The notes beneath the pieces are model-generated. The model was not told where the DNA came from, made no database searches, and worked only from the letters and a program-made list of their open reading frames with translations. DNA of 64,000 bases, taken from Pseudomonas sp. LB-090624 (lineage in GTDB: Bacteria; Pseudomonadota; Gammaproteobacteria; Pseudomonadales; Pseudomonadaceae). The stretch covers positions 62,001-126,000 of the forward strand of contig NZ_QJRL01000010.1 of NCBI RefSeq assembly GCF_003205205.1. The letters are read 5' to 3'. This document shows positions 1 to 8,677 of this stretch, in pieces (the stretch's first letter is position 1; the number at the start of each line of letters is the position of its first letter). The position numbers were made by a program, and so were the translations under genes.

Positions 1-60
1 CGGTAGAGCAGAGGATTGAAAATCCTCGTGTCGGCGGTTCGACTCCGTCTCTGGGCACCA
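1..60 (+). tRNA. tRNA-Phe (GAA), 5' end cut by window
   Basis: The window opens inside a tRNA. The anticodon arm reads ggatt-GAA-aatcc, giving phenylalanine; the T arm (gttcgactc) and the encoded 3' CCA are present. About 16 bases of the 5' end (acceptor strand and start of the D arm) lie outside the window. Confidence 0.95.
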
Positions 61-106
61 CCTTCAAGCTTCTGGTGGTTGCAAAGTTACCCGAAGCGAC
101 AACAAG

Positions 107-131
107 AAACCCGCCTAGTGCGGGTTTTTTG
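107..131 (+). terminator. Rho-independent terminator after tRNA-Phe
   Basis: Eight-base stem aaacccgc / gcgggttt around the loop ctagt, followed by a T-rich run. It lies 47 bases after the tRNA 3' end. Confidence 0.85.
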
Positions 132-177
132 TTGTCTGTGATTTTTGACCTCAGGCGGTTTGGAAGAACGAAATCGA

Positions 178-207
178 GAAACCCGCAGCCATACGCAGAC
201 TGCGGGT
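178..207 (-). terminator. Terminator of the 75-aa gene
   Basis: Read on the minus strand, ACCCGCAG pairs with CTGCGGGT around an 11-base loop and is followed by TTTC. It starts 7 bases after the stop codon of the upstream minus-strand gene. Confidence 0.6.
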
Positions 208-213
208 CGAGCC

Positions 214-441
214 TTACTCGTCCGACATGGAACGAAGATGCTCGAATGCGTCCTCGGTCATGTGCCCCAGGTAAGAAACGCTGTGTAGCTGGAACTCGCC
301 GTGTGCCTTGCTTTTTTCGATAATTGCGGCGATGTCAGCCTTGGTGATCCGCTGCTCGTCGCAACCGGCGAAACCGGTTGGGTAGTAAACATTGCCGTCA
401 GCCCTATAGCCGTAAAGGGTTATCAGGTAAAAGTACTTCAT
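214..441 (-). CDS. Hypothetical 75-aa protein
   Basis: Small acidic soluble protein with no signal peptide or membrane segment. The start at 441 is chosen because AAGGAG lies 6-7 bases upstream on the minus strand; the longer in-frame extension has no ribosome site and an unlikely composition. The N terminus (MKYFYLITLYGYRADGNVYY) is rich in Tyr. It has its own terminator-like hairpin downstream and is convergent with the tRNA-Phe terminator. I do not recognise the family. Confidence 0.75.
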   Translation of the reverse strand: MKYFYLITLYGYRADGNVYYPTGFAGCDEQRITKADIAAIIEKSKAHGEFQLHSVSYLGHMTEDAFEHLRSMSDE

Positions 442-682
442 GGCTGCTCCTTTGTAGCGCAAACGTGCGCACCCTTCACAAACGCCGAATTGGCGCAGTG
501 ACAAACTGCCTGCCAACATGGCGGGCAGCGGGAGACAAGCTACGCAGGGCCTACGGTCAGCATAATCGGGATATCTATCCCACAGACCTCTCACCCAACT
601 GCAGCGCACAGGCGCCCTGCTTGGGTTTATCGGGCAATTGCGCTTCAATACGCGCACTTTCAGACACACCCAAGGATTCCCC

Positions 683-1129
683 ATGGCCACCCCTACCAAG
701 CAACAGAAACGCGCCAAGCGCGCCGCCAGCAAGGCCAAGCAGAACCGCATGGTACGCAGCGGCCAAGCGGTCAAGGCCAGCGCCGGCGACAGCGCCAGCG
801 TCGAGCAGGTGTACAACAAAGCCATGGAGTCGGGCAGCTACGACGCGATGTTCAACAAAATGAAGGAAGCCCAGGAAAGCGGCGGGCTGGTACCGATGAT
901 TTCGGTGTTCCTGGTGGACCCGCTACTGGCCTTGGTGCTCAAGGGGCACAAGGAAGAGCACGCTACCGACTACATCGTGCTGGTGTTCAACGCCTACCGC
1001 AAATGGCTGGACGGCGCCGACGAAGAGGCCACCATGGCCTGGCTGGAAAGCGATGAGTTCCAAAATGCCTATATCACCGCTTCCGAGCTGGTGGCCAAGC
1101 AGCAGCAACAACAGAAGCAGTTTGGCTAA
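683..1129 (+). CDS. Hypothetical 148-aa protein
   Basis: Cytoplasmic protein with a strongly basic N terminus (MATPTKQQKRAKRAASKAKQ), an acidic and hydrophobic middle (about residues 70-125, with a PMISVFLVDPLLALVLKG segment) and a Gln-rich tail. The basic tail could contact nucleic acid or the ribosome, but that is only a guess from composition. The ATG at 683 is preferred over upstream in-frame codons because the basic N terminus begins there. It is convergent with the permease gene and separated from it by a strong hairpin. Function unknown. Confidence 0.8.
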   Translation: MATPTKQQKRAKRAASKAKQNRMVRSGQAVKASAGDSASVEQVYNKAMESGSYDAMFNKMKEAQESGGLVPMISVFLVDPLLALVLKGHKEEHATDYIVLVFNAYRKWLDGADEEATMAWLESDEFQNAYITASELVAKQQQQQKQFG

Positions 1130-1186
1130 TAGGGCCGGTAACCTGTACCGGCCTCTCGCAGGCCCCACAGGGCCAGTACAGGCAAC

Positions 1187-1224
1187 AAAAAAGGCCGCAC
1201 CCCTCACAGGGCGCGGCCTTTTCA
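1187..1224. terminator. Bidirectional terminator between convergent genes
   Basis: Perfect stem AAAAGGCCGC (1189-1198) / GCGGCCTTTT (1213-1222), with A and T tracts on the outer sides so it can end transcripts from both directions. Confidence 0.85.
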
Positions 1225-1240
1225 TTTCAGCTAGCGTGGA

Positions 1241-2626
1241 TCAGTTGTCCAGCGCCACCCGCCCGGCAGCTTCGCGCTTGCGGTGCACCAGCAAGCCAGC
1301 CGCTACCACACCAATGCTCAGCAACGCAGTCGCGATGATCTCCGCACGGTGATCCTCACGCAGCGCCATCACCACCAGAATGGCAACGATGAAGGCAATC
1401 GTCGCCCAGGTCAGGCCTGGGAACAGCCACATCTTGAAGGTGATCTTCTCCCCACGCGCCTCACGCTGGGCGCGCATGCGCAGTTGCGATACGGCAATCA
1501 CCAGGTACACCAGCAGGGCAATGGCGCCGGAGCTGGCCAGCAGGAACTCGAACACCTGGGCCGGGGCCACGAAGTTGGCGAACACGCAAAGGAACGCCGC
1601 TGCGGTAGACAGCAGTACCGCCACATGCGGGGTCGCTGCCTTGGTGGTGCGCTGGGCGATGGCCGGCGCGTCGCCACGCTTGCTCAGCGAGAACAGCATG
1701 CGCGACGACGTGTAGAGCGCCGAGTTCAAGCAGCTGGTCACGGCAATCAGCACGACGATGTCGACGATCAGCTTGGCATTCGGCACGCCGATACGGCTGA
1801 GCACCGTCTGGTAGGAACCGGTTTCGGCCAGAGCCGGGTCGTTCCACGGCACCAGGGCCACGACCAGGAAGATCGACACCAGATAGAACAGGCAAATACG
1901 CCAGATCACCGAGTTGGTGGCGCGGCTGATCTGCTTGCCAGGGTCCTTCGACTCGGCAGCAGCGATGGTGACAATTTCGGTACCCATGAACGAGAACATG
2001 GTGGTCAGCATCGCGGCCAGCACTGCGCCCAGGCCATTAGGCATGAAGCCCTGGGTGTCGAACAGGTGGCTGGCACCACTCACCTGGCTGCCCGATACAA
2101 AGCCGAACATTGCCGCACAACCCACAACGATGAAACCGATGATCGCCAGTACCTTGAGCAGGGCGAACCAGAACTCGAACTCGCCGTAGTTCTTCACGCT
2201 GCACAGGTTGGTCAGGGTCAGCGCCAGCGTAATGATGAGGGAGAAGGCCCACAGGTCAACCGCAGGGAACCAGGCATGCAGGATGGCGGCGGCGGCGTTG
2301 GCCTCCAGCGGAATCACCAGCACCCAGAACCACCAGTACAGCCAGCCAATGGTGAAGCCGGCCCAGCGCCCGATAGCGCGGTCGGCATAGGTAGAGAACG
2401 AACCGGTGTCTGGCGAAGCAACGGCCATTTCACCCAGCATGCGCATTACCAGTACAACCAGCGTACCGGCGGCGGCATAAGCCAGCAGCACGGCCGGGCC
2501 GGCAGCTGCGATGGCGTGGCCGGAACCTACGAACAAGCCGGCACCGATGACGCCAGCGATGGATAGCATGGTTACATGCCGTTGTTTGAGCCCCTGAGCG
2601 AGGTCATTGGAATTGTTACCGCTCAT
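1241..2626 (-). CDS. gabP: APC-family amino acid permease, GABA permease-like
   Basis: Inner-membrane H+-coupled amino acid importer of the APC superfamily (AAT family, about 12 membrane segments, 461 aa, usual length). The N-terminal signature GVIGAGLFVGSG in the first helix and the conserved MRMLGEMA segment after helix 2 are visible; the C-terminal tail is short and charged. GABA is the likeliest substrate by overall resemblance to GabP, but proline or other substrates cannot be excluded from sequence alone. The start at 2626 is used because MSGNNSNDLAQGLK fits the family N terminus and AAAGG lies upstream; a longer frame to 2680 lacks support. Single gene, ending at the bidirectional terminator. 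Confidence 0.88.
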   Translation of the reverse strand: MSGNNSNDLAQGLKQRHVTMLSIAGVIGAGLFVGSGHAIAAAGPAVLLAYAAAGTLVVLVMRMLGEMAVASPDTGSFSTYADRAIGRWAGFTIGWLYWWFWVLVIPLEANAAAAILHAWFPAVDLWAFSLIITLALTLTNLCSVKNYGEFEFWFALLKVLAIIGFIVVGCAAMFGFVSGSQVSGASHLFDTQGFMPNGLGAVLAAMLTTMFSFMGTEIVTIAAAESKDPGKQISRATNSVIWRICLFYLVSIFLVVALVPWNDPALAETGSYQTVLSRIGVPNAKLIVDIVVLIAVTSCLNSALYTSSRMLFSLSKRGDAPAIAQRTTKAATPHVAVLLSTAAAFLCVFANFVAPAQVFEFLLASSGAIALLVYLVIAVSQLRMRAQREARGEKITFKMWLFPGLTWATIAFIVAILVVMALREDHRAEIIATALLSIGVVAAGLLVHRKREAAGRVALDN

Positions 2627-3264
2627 AAAACTACCTTTGTAAGGAGTGGACCACTCCGACTGCGGGTACGGAGCGCGCATAGGGTTGACCTAGGCATCGC
2701 TGCAATCGGCGGTTTCCTACTGGCAATAAGCGCGCCACCTGCTGAATGCATTCGTCAGAAAAATCTGCGGGCCTTTAAGGGCGCGGTTTGGAGGGCTTTC
2801 GGCCACACCCTGACCGAAAGGGCGCCAAATCGTCTAATTACTGAAATACCCACTTACAAACGCACCAAAGGTGCTCCTCGGTAACACCCATGCACCACTG
2901 CAATGCCAAAAAGTGCAACCTTTAGGTACAACCCTATAGCCTATTGACGCCTCCACAGATCAACCTGCCCTCTGCGAACACGTTTGACCTAAAGGTCGGG
3001 TTTACCGCCCGAATGGGCCAAAACCGCTTCCATGAGCGGGCTAAAGCTGGCACCATCGCGCCTTTTTTCATCAAGGCTCTGGTGCTGGGCGAGACCTTCG
3101 CGGACATCCGCGCGACGTTACGCTGTAGCGATGCGACAAACTGCCCCACCAGTGCCCACAGTCCCTAGCGACCCTGTTGGCCGCCTAATGCCGCTATGCT
3201 AGCTTGGCGCACGCCAGGAAGGCCGCCAACAGCTGGGAACGCACCGAACACATGAGGACCGCAC
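2627..3264. other. 638-bp intergenic region with paired palindromes
   Basis: Divergent control region between the permease and the ABC transporter operon. It holds ACCTTTAGGT (2918-2927) and GACCTAAAGGTC (2986-2997). Each is close to a palindrome, and the inner 10-mers are exact reverse complements of each other 59 bases apart, so they may be operators. Short open frames on both strands here lack ribosome sites and family resemblance. Confidence 0.5.
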
Positions 3265-4038
3265 ATGGCTCAGGCCACGCCCGCGCTGGAAATCCGCAAC
3301 CTGCACAAACGCTACGGCGAGCAGGAAATTCTCAAGGGCATTTCGCTGACCGCTCGCGACGGTGACGTGATCTCCATCCTGGGGTCTTCCGGCTCCGGCA
3401 AGTCCACCCTGCTGCGTTGCATCAACCTGCTCGAGAACCCACACCAGGGCGAAATCCTGGTTGCCGGCGAAGCCCTCAAGCTCAAAGCTGCCAAAAACGG
3501 CGACCTGATCGCCGCCGACAACCGCCAGATCAATCGCCTGCGCAGCGAAATCGGCTTTGTCTTCCAGAACTTCAACCTGTGGCCACACATGTCGATCCTC
3601 GACAACATTATCGAGGCGCCACGCCGCGTGCTCGGCCAGAGCAAGGCCGAGGCCATCGAAGCCGCCGAAGCGCTGCTGAACAAGGTTGGCATCTACGACA
3701 AACGCCACAGCTACCCTGCCCAGCTTTCCGGTGGCCAGCAACAGCGTGCCGCCATTGCCCGTACCCTGGCCATGAAACCAAAAGTCATTCTGTTCGACGA
3801 GCCCACTTCGGCCCTCGATCCGGAAATGGTCCAGGAAGTGCTTAACGTTATCCGCGCATTGGCCGAAGAAGGCCGTACCATGCTTTTGGTCACGCACGAG
3901 ATGAGCTTTGCCCGCCATGTGTCCAGTGAAGTCGTCTTCCTGCACCAGGGGCTGGTCGAAGAGCAGGGGTCGCCGCAGCAGGTCTTCGAGAACCCGACCT
4001 CGGCGCGTTGCAAGCAATTCATGTCAAGCCACCGCTAA
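3265..4038 (+). CDS. Polar amino acid ABC transporter, ATP-binding subunit
   Basis: Cytoplasmic ATPase of a HisP/ArtP/AotP-type importer for basic amino acids (257 aa, usual length). Walker A GSSGSGKST is at residues 40-48, the Q-loop near Q101, the ABC signature LSGGQQQR at 154-161, Walker B VILFDEP at 174-180 and the switch His at 211. The insert after the first beta strands (LKAAKNGDLIAADNRQINRL) is typical of the HisP branch. GAGGA lies upstream of the ATG. It is first in a four-gene operon with a binding protein and two permeases. The exact substrate (Arg, Lys, ornithine or His) is inferred only from family. Confidence 0.93.
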   Translation: MAQATPALEIRNLHKRYGEQEILKGISLTARDGDVISILGSSGSGKSTLLRCINLLENPHQGEILVAGEALKLKAAKNGDLIAADNRQINRLRSEIGFVFQNFNLWPHMSILDNIIEAPRRVLGQSKAEAIEAAEALLNKVGIYDKRHSYPAQLSGGQQQRAAIARTLAMKPKVILFDEPTSALDPEMVQEVLNVIRALAEEGRTMLLVTHEMSFARHVSSEVVFLHQGLVEEQGSPQQVFENPTSARCKQFMSSHR

Positions 4039-4049
4039 CGGAGCAATAC

Positions 4050-4802
4050 ATGCACACCTACAAGAAGTTTCTCCTGGCAGCTGCTGCCACGCTGGTGATG
4101 TCGGCAAACGCCATGGCCGCAGAAAAACTGCGCATGGGCATCGAAGCCGCCTACCCACCGTTCAACAACAAGGATGCCAGCGGTAACGTGGTTGGCTTCG
4201 ATAAAGACATCGGCGACGCCCTGTGCGCCAAGATGAAAGTCGAGTGCTCGGTCGTTACCTCCGACTGGGACGGCATCATCCCGGCCCTGAACGCCAAGAA
4301 GTTCGACTTCCTGGTGTCTTCGCTGTCGATCACCGACGAGCGCAAGCAGGCTGTGGACTTCACCGAGCCGTACTACTCCAACAAGCTGCAGTTCATCGCG
4401 CCGAAAAACGTCGACTTCAAGACTGACAAAGCGTCGCTGAAAGGCAAGGTCATCGGCACCCAGCGCGCCACCTTGGCCGGCACCTACCTTGAAGACAACT
4501 ACCCGGATGTCGACGTCAAACTTTACGACACCCAGGAAAATGCCTACCTCGACCTGGTCTCCGGCCGCATCGACGGCATCCTGGCCGACAAGTACGTGCA
4601 GTACGAGTGGCTGAAAAGCAAAGATGGCTCGAACTACGAGTTCAAGGGCGAGCCGGTGATGGACAGCGACAAGATCGGCATTGCCGTGCGCAAAGGTGAC
4701 ACCAAGCTGCGCGACGACCTGAACAAAGCCCTGGCAGAAATCAAAGCCGACGGCACGTACAAGAAGATCAACGACAAGTACTTCCCGTTCAGCATCGAAT
4801 GA
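4050..4802 (+). CDS. Lys/Arg/ornithine-type periplasmic binding protein
   Basis: Periplasmic solute-binding protein of the HisJ/ArgT cluster, 250 aa. A Sec signal peptide ends at about ANAMAA (residues 19-24), followed by the mature start EKLRMGIEAAYPPFN. The family motif GFDKDIGDALC and the ligand-site segment SLSITDERKQAVDFTEPYY are present. The start at 4050 is used because GGAG lies upstream and the signal peptide begins here; an in-frame codon at 4008 would overlap the ATPase gene. It lies 11 bases after the ATPase stop. Confidence 0.93.
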   Translation: MHTYKKFLLAAAATLVMSANAMAAEKLRMGIEAAYPPFNNKDASGNVVGFDKDIGDALCAKMKVECSVVTSDWDGIIPALNAKKFDFLVSSLSITDERKQAVDFTEPYYSNKLQFIAPKNVDFKTDKASLKGKVIGTQRATLAGTYLEDNYPDVDVKLYDTQENAYLDLVSGRIDGILADKYVQYEWLKSKDGSNYEFKGEPVMDSDKIGIAVRKGDTKLRDDLNKALAEIKADGTYKKINDKYFPFSIE

Positions 4803-4856
4803 CCCGCCCTGACCGGCGCGCCCAAGTGGCGCGCCAGTCCCTAAAATGACCTGCCC

Positions 4857-5552
4857 ATGAATATCGACCTGCACGGATTCGGTCCGGCCATGATGGCCGG
4901 CACCCTGATGACCGTAAAACTGGCGCTTTGCGCCTTGCTGCTGGGGCTGGTGCTGGGCCTGCTCGGCGCCCTGGCCAAAACCTCACCGCTCAAGCCCCTG
5001 CAATGGCTTGGCGGCTTCTACTCGACCCTGGTTCGCGGCGTGCCCGAACTGCTGTGGGTACTGCTTATTTATTTCGGCACCGTCGGGCTGATGAACAGCC
5101 TCGGCGAAGCCCTGAACATGCCCGGCCTGGAACTCAGCGCCTTCGCTGCGGGCGTCATCGCCCTGGGCCTGTGCTTTGGCGCCTACGCCACCGAAGTGTT
5201 CCGTGGCGCCATCCTGGCGATCCCCAAGGGCCACCGCGAAGCTGGCCTGGCGCTGGGCCTGTCCAAGGGCCGCATCCTCTCGCGGATCATCCTGCCGCAG
5301 ATGTGGCGCATCGCCCTGCCTGGCCTTGGCAACCTGTTCATGATCCTGATGAAGGACACCGCCCTGGTGTCGGTGATCGGCCTGGAAGAAATCATGCGAC
5401 ACGCGCAAATCGGCGTGACCGTGACCAAAGAACCGTTCACCTTCTACATGGTTGCGGCCTGCATCTACCTGGGCCTGACCGTCATCGCCATGACCGGCAT
5501 GTACTTCATGGAAAAACGCGCCGCTCGCGGCTTTGCGAGGGCTGAACAATGA
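4857..5552 (+). CDS. Polar amino acid ABC transporter permease (HisQ-like)
   Basis: Inner-membrane permease, 231 aa, with about five membrane segments. The cytoplasmic EAA loop that docks on the ATPase is visible as HREAGLALGLSKGRILSRII (about residues 125-144). It overlaps the next permease gene by 4 bases (ATGA), so the two are translationally coupled, as usual for HisQ/HisM pairs. Confidence 0.92.
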   Translation: MNIDLHGFGPAMMAGTLMTVKLALCALLLGLVLGLLGALAKTSPLKPLQWLGGFYSTLVRGVPELLWVLLIYFGTVGLMNSLGEALNMPGLELSAFAAGVIALGLCFGAYATEVFRGAILAIPKGHREAGLALGLSKGRILSRIILPQMWRIALPGLGNLFMILMKDTALVSVIGLEEIMRHAQIGVTVTKEPFTFYMVAACIYLGLTVIAMTGMYFMEKRAARGFARAEQ

Positions 5553-6238
5553 ATTGGGAAGTCATCTTCAAATGGCTGCCACGCCTGGCCGAGGGTGCGG
5601 TGCTGACCCTGGAGCTGGTAGCCATTGCCGTGGTGGCCGGGTTGATCCTGGCCATCCCGCTGGGCATCGCCCGCTCCTCGCGCCACTGGTACGTGCGCGC
5701 CGTGCCGTTCAGCTACATCTTCTTCTTCCGTGGTACGCCGCTGCTGGTGCAGTTGTTCCTGGTCTATTACGGCCTGGCGCAGTTCGATGCGGTGCGCTCC
5801 AGCTCGCTGTGGCCGTACCTGCGCGACCCGTTCTGGTGCACGGTGCTGACCATGACCCTGCACACGGCCGCATACATTGCCGAGATCCTGCGCGGCGCAC
5901 TGCAGTCGATCCCCAAAGGTGAGATCGAAGCGGCGCGGGCGCTGGGCATGTCGCGGGGCAAGGCGCTGTTCTACATCATGCTGCCCCGTGCTGCGCGCAT
6001 CGGCCTGCCAGCCTACAGCAACGAAGTGATCCTGATGCTCAAGGCCAGTGCACTGGCCAGTACCGTGACCCTGCTGGAACTGACCGGCATGGCCCGTACC
6101 ATCATTGCCCGGACCTACCTGCCGGTGGAAATCTTCTTTGCCGCAGGCGTGTTCTACCTGGTGATCTCCTTCTTGCTGGTGCAGGGCTTCAAGCTGCTGG
6201 AGCGCTGGCTGCGCGTGGATGCCTGCCAGGGGCGCTGA
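5549..6238 (+). CDS. Polar amino acid ABC transporter permease (HisM-like)
   Basis: Second permease of the same importer, 229 aa. The EAA loop EIEAARALGMSRGKALFYIM is at about residues 129-148, flanked by membrane helices; the N-terminal FFFRGTPLLVQLFLVYYG motif is typical of HisM/ArtM. It is the last gene of the four-gene operon and is followed by a REP palindrome that may end or stabilise the message. Confidence 0.92.
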   Translation: MNWEVIFKWLPRLAEGAVLTLELVAIAVVAGLILAIPLGIARSSRHWYVRAVPFSYIFFFRGTPLLVQLFLVYYGLAQFDAVRSSSLWPYLRDPFWCTVLTMTLHTAAYIAEILRGALQSIPKGEIEAARALGMSRGKALFYIMLPRAARIGLPAYSNEVILMLKASALASTVTLLELTGMARTIIARTYLPVEIFFAAGVFYLVISFLLVQGFKLLERWLRVDACQGR

Positions 6239-6246
6239 CATCTCCT

Positions 6247-6279
6247 GGCCTTCTTCGCGGGCGTGCCCGCGAAGAGGCC
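6247..6279. repeat. REP palindrome
   Basis: Pseudomonas REP-type inverted repeat built on ttcttcgcgggc / gcccgcgaaga, between the transporter operon and the methyltransferase gene. Related copies occur at many other intergenic sites in this window. Confidence 0.85.
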
Positions 6280-6303
6280 CTAAAAACCAACACACCTCTA
6301 CCC

Positions 6304-7509
6304 ATGCCCAACCACCTCCACAGCCACCACCTAAGCACCCGCTTCAAGGCCCTCGACCAGTTCCTGATCGAGCACCAACCGCTGTGGAAACCCCGCCCCT
6401 TCACCACCCTGCCACTGGCCTGGGAGGCCACCCACCCAGAGCTGGCCGCCCACCTGCGCCAATGTTCACTGGCAGACGCCGAAGCCGACAGCGCCACTGA
6501 CCGCTTGCCAGCCCCATTCCCGCAATTGGCCGAGCAAGCCCGACAGCTCGCCACGCTCGGCAGCCTTCCGCAAACCGACCTGCCACCTGCCGCCCACCGC
6601 CTGGACGTCGCTGTGCCCGGCCGCAAATGGCAGCAGATCGAAGCCTTCGCCAGCCACCTGGCCTTCCGCGAGCAGCCCCGGCACTGGCTGGACTGGTGCT
6701 CTGGCAAGGGCCACCTTGGCCGTCGCCTGCTGCAACCCGGGCAGCAACTGACCTGCCTGGAGTACGACGCCGAACTGGTCGGTGCCGGTCAGGCCCTGAG
6801 CGCACACCACCACTTGCCCGCACAGCACGTACATCAGGATGTGATGGCCAGCGACAGCGCCCGCCACCTCGCTGGCGACACAAGCGTGGTTGCCCTGCAT
6901 GCCTGTGGCGACCTGCATGTCCGCCTGATGCAGCTGGCCAGCCAGCAAGGTTGCAGACAATTGGCCGTAGCGCCCTGCTGCTACAACCGCATCGCCGCGC
7001 AGCAATACCAGGCGTTATCCACAGCCGCGCAGGCGTCCAGCCTGCAGCTGTCGCTGGACGACCTGGGCCTGCCCCTGAGCGAAACCGTCACTGCCGGCGC
7101 CCGCGTGCGGCGCCAGCGCGACACCTCGATGGCCCGCCGCCTGGGCTTCGACCTGCTGCAACGCCAGCAGCGCCAAACCAACGAATACCTGCCAACGCCA
7201 TCGCTGCCGGTAGCCTGGCTGGAAAAGCCCTTCGAGCAGTACTGTCGCGACCTGGTCGATCTCAAACAAATACCCTTGACCGGCAACCCGGACTGGACCG
7301 CCCTGGAAGCCGCCGGCTGGCAGCGCCTGGCCGAGGTTCGCAACCTGGAGCGGGTGCGCAACCTGTTCCGCCGGCCGCTGGAGTTGTGGCTGGTGCTGGA
7401 TCGCGCCCTGTTCCTCGAAGAACAAGGCTATGACGTACGCCTAGGCCTTTTTTGCGATTATCCACTGACCCCCCGCAACCTGTTGATACTCGCGGAACGT
7501 GACCGTTAG
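6304..7509 (+). CDS. SAM-dependent methyltransferase (Methyltransf_32 type)
   Basis: Cytoplasmic protein, 401 aa. Motif I for SAM binding reads LDWCSGKGHLGRRL near residues 129-142 and a second conserved motif APCCYN lies near residues 221-226; this pair is typical of the GSTCD/YtxK-like methyltransferases whose substrate is unknown. The N-terminal 100 residues (Trp and Pro rich) are a lead domain of unclear role. It stands alone after the amino acid transporter operon. No clear ribosome site precedes the ATG at 6304, so the start is less certain than the identity. Confidence 0.8.
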   Translation: MPNHLHSHHLSTRFKALDQFLIEHQPLWKPRPFTTLPLAWEATHPELAAHLRQCSLADAEADSATDRLPAPFPQLAEQARQLATLGSLPQTDLPPAAHRLDVAVPGRKWQQIEAFASHLAFREQPRHWLDWCSGKGHLGRRLLQPGQQLTCLEYDAELVGAGQALSAHHHLPAQHVHQDVMASDSARHLAGDTSVVALHACGDLHVRLMQLASQQGCRQLAVAPCCYNRIAAQQYQALSTAAQASSLQLSLDDLGLPLSETVTAGARVRRQRDTSMARRLGFDLLQRQQRQTNEYLPTPSLPVAWLEKPFEQYCRDLVDLKQIPLTGNPDWTALEAAGWQRLAEVRNLERVRNLFRRPLELWLVLDRALFLEEQGYDVRLGLFCDYPLTPRNLLILAERDR

Positions 7510-7863
7510 CCGCAGCACAACCTGTGGATAAGTCTGTGAACAAGCTTGTGATTACCTGTTGGATCCAAGGGCTATTTCAAACGCTTGGCTTATTCCCGCT
7601 TGCTGCTACAGGCCAGTAAAAACAGGCATTTGCGCAAAGACCAGCGGCGTAGCGATGCGGCATGCCTTTCGCGCAAGTCGCCGATGCCACTTGTGCATAA
7701 ACATTTCTTGTGGTTAGCGCAAGCGGCTTTTGTGGGAGTGGCCTTGCGTCGCGAATGGGCTGCAAAGCAGCCCCGGCGATTTCAGAGATTGTGCCGAAAA
7801 CGGGGGCCGCTTTGCGGCCCTTTCGCGACGCAAGGCCGCTCCCACAAATGACCGCGTCAATGC
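7510..7863. other. 354-bp intergenic stretch with REP pair and DnaA box
   Basis: No convincing gene. It contains a DnaA-box match (TGTGGATAA, 7523-7531) and the paired inverted REP elements described separately. Short open frames here cross the REP arms and are not coding. Confidence 0.6.
7731..7846. repeat. Inverted pair of long REP-type elements
   Basis: Two 44-base arms in opposite orientation (7731-7774 and 7803-7846), each reading tgtgggagyggccttgcgtc with a cgaa-gggctgcaaagcagccc style tail, separated by 28 bases. This resembles a BIME-like REP doublet. It can fold into a long imperfect hairpin between two convergent genes. Confidence 0.8.
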
Positions 7864-8154
7864 CTAATGCGCCTTGCCCTTGGCAATCTCGATATCGTTC
7901 ATCAGCGCCTTGGCCATGTCGCACAGGTAATCGGCAGCCCCCAGGAATTTATGGTCGTCCTCCATATCGCCCTCGCGCACCAGATGCTTGATGTAGCCCA
8001 TCAGGATCGAGACATGCTCGTAGGCAGCGTCCACCGGGACGCCGGGTTGAACGCGAAGCAGATTTAGGGATGGGTTACCGGCTGCGAGGAAGGTTTCCAC
8101 GCCTGCGGTGGTGACTGGTTGGGGGCTGTTGGGATCAGAAATGATCGTTTTCAC
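7864..8154 (-). CDS. DUF3077 family protein
   Basis: Small cytoplasmic protein of 96 aa, resembling the Pseudomonas-specific DUF3077 family (segment AGNPSLNLLRVQPGVPVDAA then YEHVSILMGYIKHL and a C-terminal helix with KALMNDIEIAKG). The function of this family is unknown. Start is GTG at 8154, supported by TAGGAG 8 bases upstream on the minus strand. A possible small basic ORF is divergent from it in the facing intergenic region. Confidence 0.85.
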   Translation of the reverse strand: MKTIISDPNSPQPVTTAGVETFLAAGNPSLNLLRVQPGVPVDAAYEHVSILMGYIKHLVREGDMEDDHKFLGAADYLCDMAKALMNDIEIAKGKAH

Positions 8155-8185
8155 TTTTCAAACTCCTAGTTCAAAAGGAGTTGCC

Positions 8186-8365
8186 GTGTTCATTCTTTCT
8201 CACGGAACAAAGGCGGCAACCGTGCACGAGGTGAGAAACCGAGTGAACATAGGAAGCCCGGCCAGACCAAGGTCTGCTCGCGCACGGTCGCCATTACGCA
8301 GCCGATACGTTCAGGTCGGGTTCTCACACCCGGTCGTCAAAGCGACCCGCAAACGGTATCTGTGA
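8186..8365 (+). CDS. Possible 59-aa basic protein, divergent from DUF3077 gene
   Basis: A GTG at 8186 has a near-ideal ribosome site (AAGGAG at 8175-8180, spacing 5). The frame runs 59 codons and encodes a very Arg-rich peptide (ARPRSARARSPLRSRYVQVG, then a basic tail ending in RKRYL) with no membrane segment. I know of no function. The good ribosome site and the distinctive repeated SPARPRSARARSP pattern argue for translation; high Arg content in GC-rich DNA argues for chance. An RNA element occupying the same stretch is an alternative. Confidence 0.4.
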   Translation: MFILSHGTKAATVHEVRNRVNIGSPARPRSARARSPLRSRYVQVGFSHPVVKATRKRYL

Positions 8366-8492
8366 GCCATTTCCCCGACAACAGCGATACTTCGGCAGCG
8401 CGCGTAGGATACTTCCGAAGCATCCCACTTCTGAAGCTTTTTGCCCCATGGTTCAGAATTACCTTACACAGATAGCCGCGCTTACGCGGCCC

Positions 8493-8526
8493 CCTGTGGG
8501 AGCGGGTTCACCCGCGAAGAGGCCAC
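8493..8526. repeat. REP palindrome
   Basis: Sequence cctgtgggagcgggttcacc followed by cgcgaagaggcc, a standard P. putida REP with imperfect inner stem gcgggt/acccgc, between the DUF3077 locus and the lipoprotein gene. Confidence 0.8.
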
Positions 8527-8677
8527 ACCAGGCAACACAAGGTTAATGCTCACCCACCGTAACGGTGTATCATCTGCCCCCCAAATCATTAAAAAGTGAC
8601 GTCGCGCGCTGCCCGCCAGCCCCGCGGCCTTCTGGCGTTGCGCCAGAACCGACAATGGACCAACGGACCTGACCATC

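Noticed and set aside
2944..3168. Short open frames in the gabP to ABC transporter intergenic region
   Set aside because: No ribosome site, overlap on both strands and odd composition; the region is better explained as regulatory.
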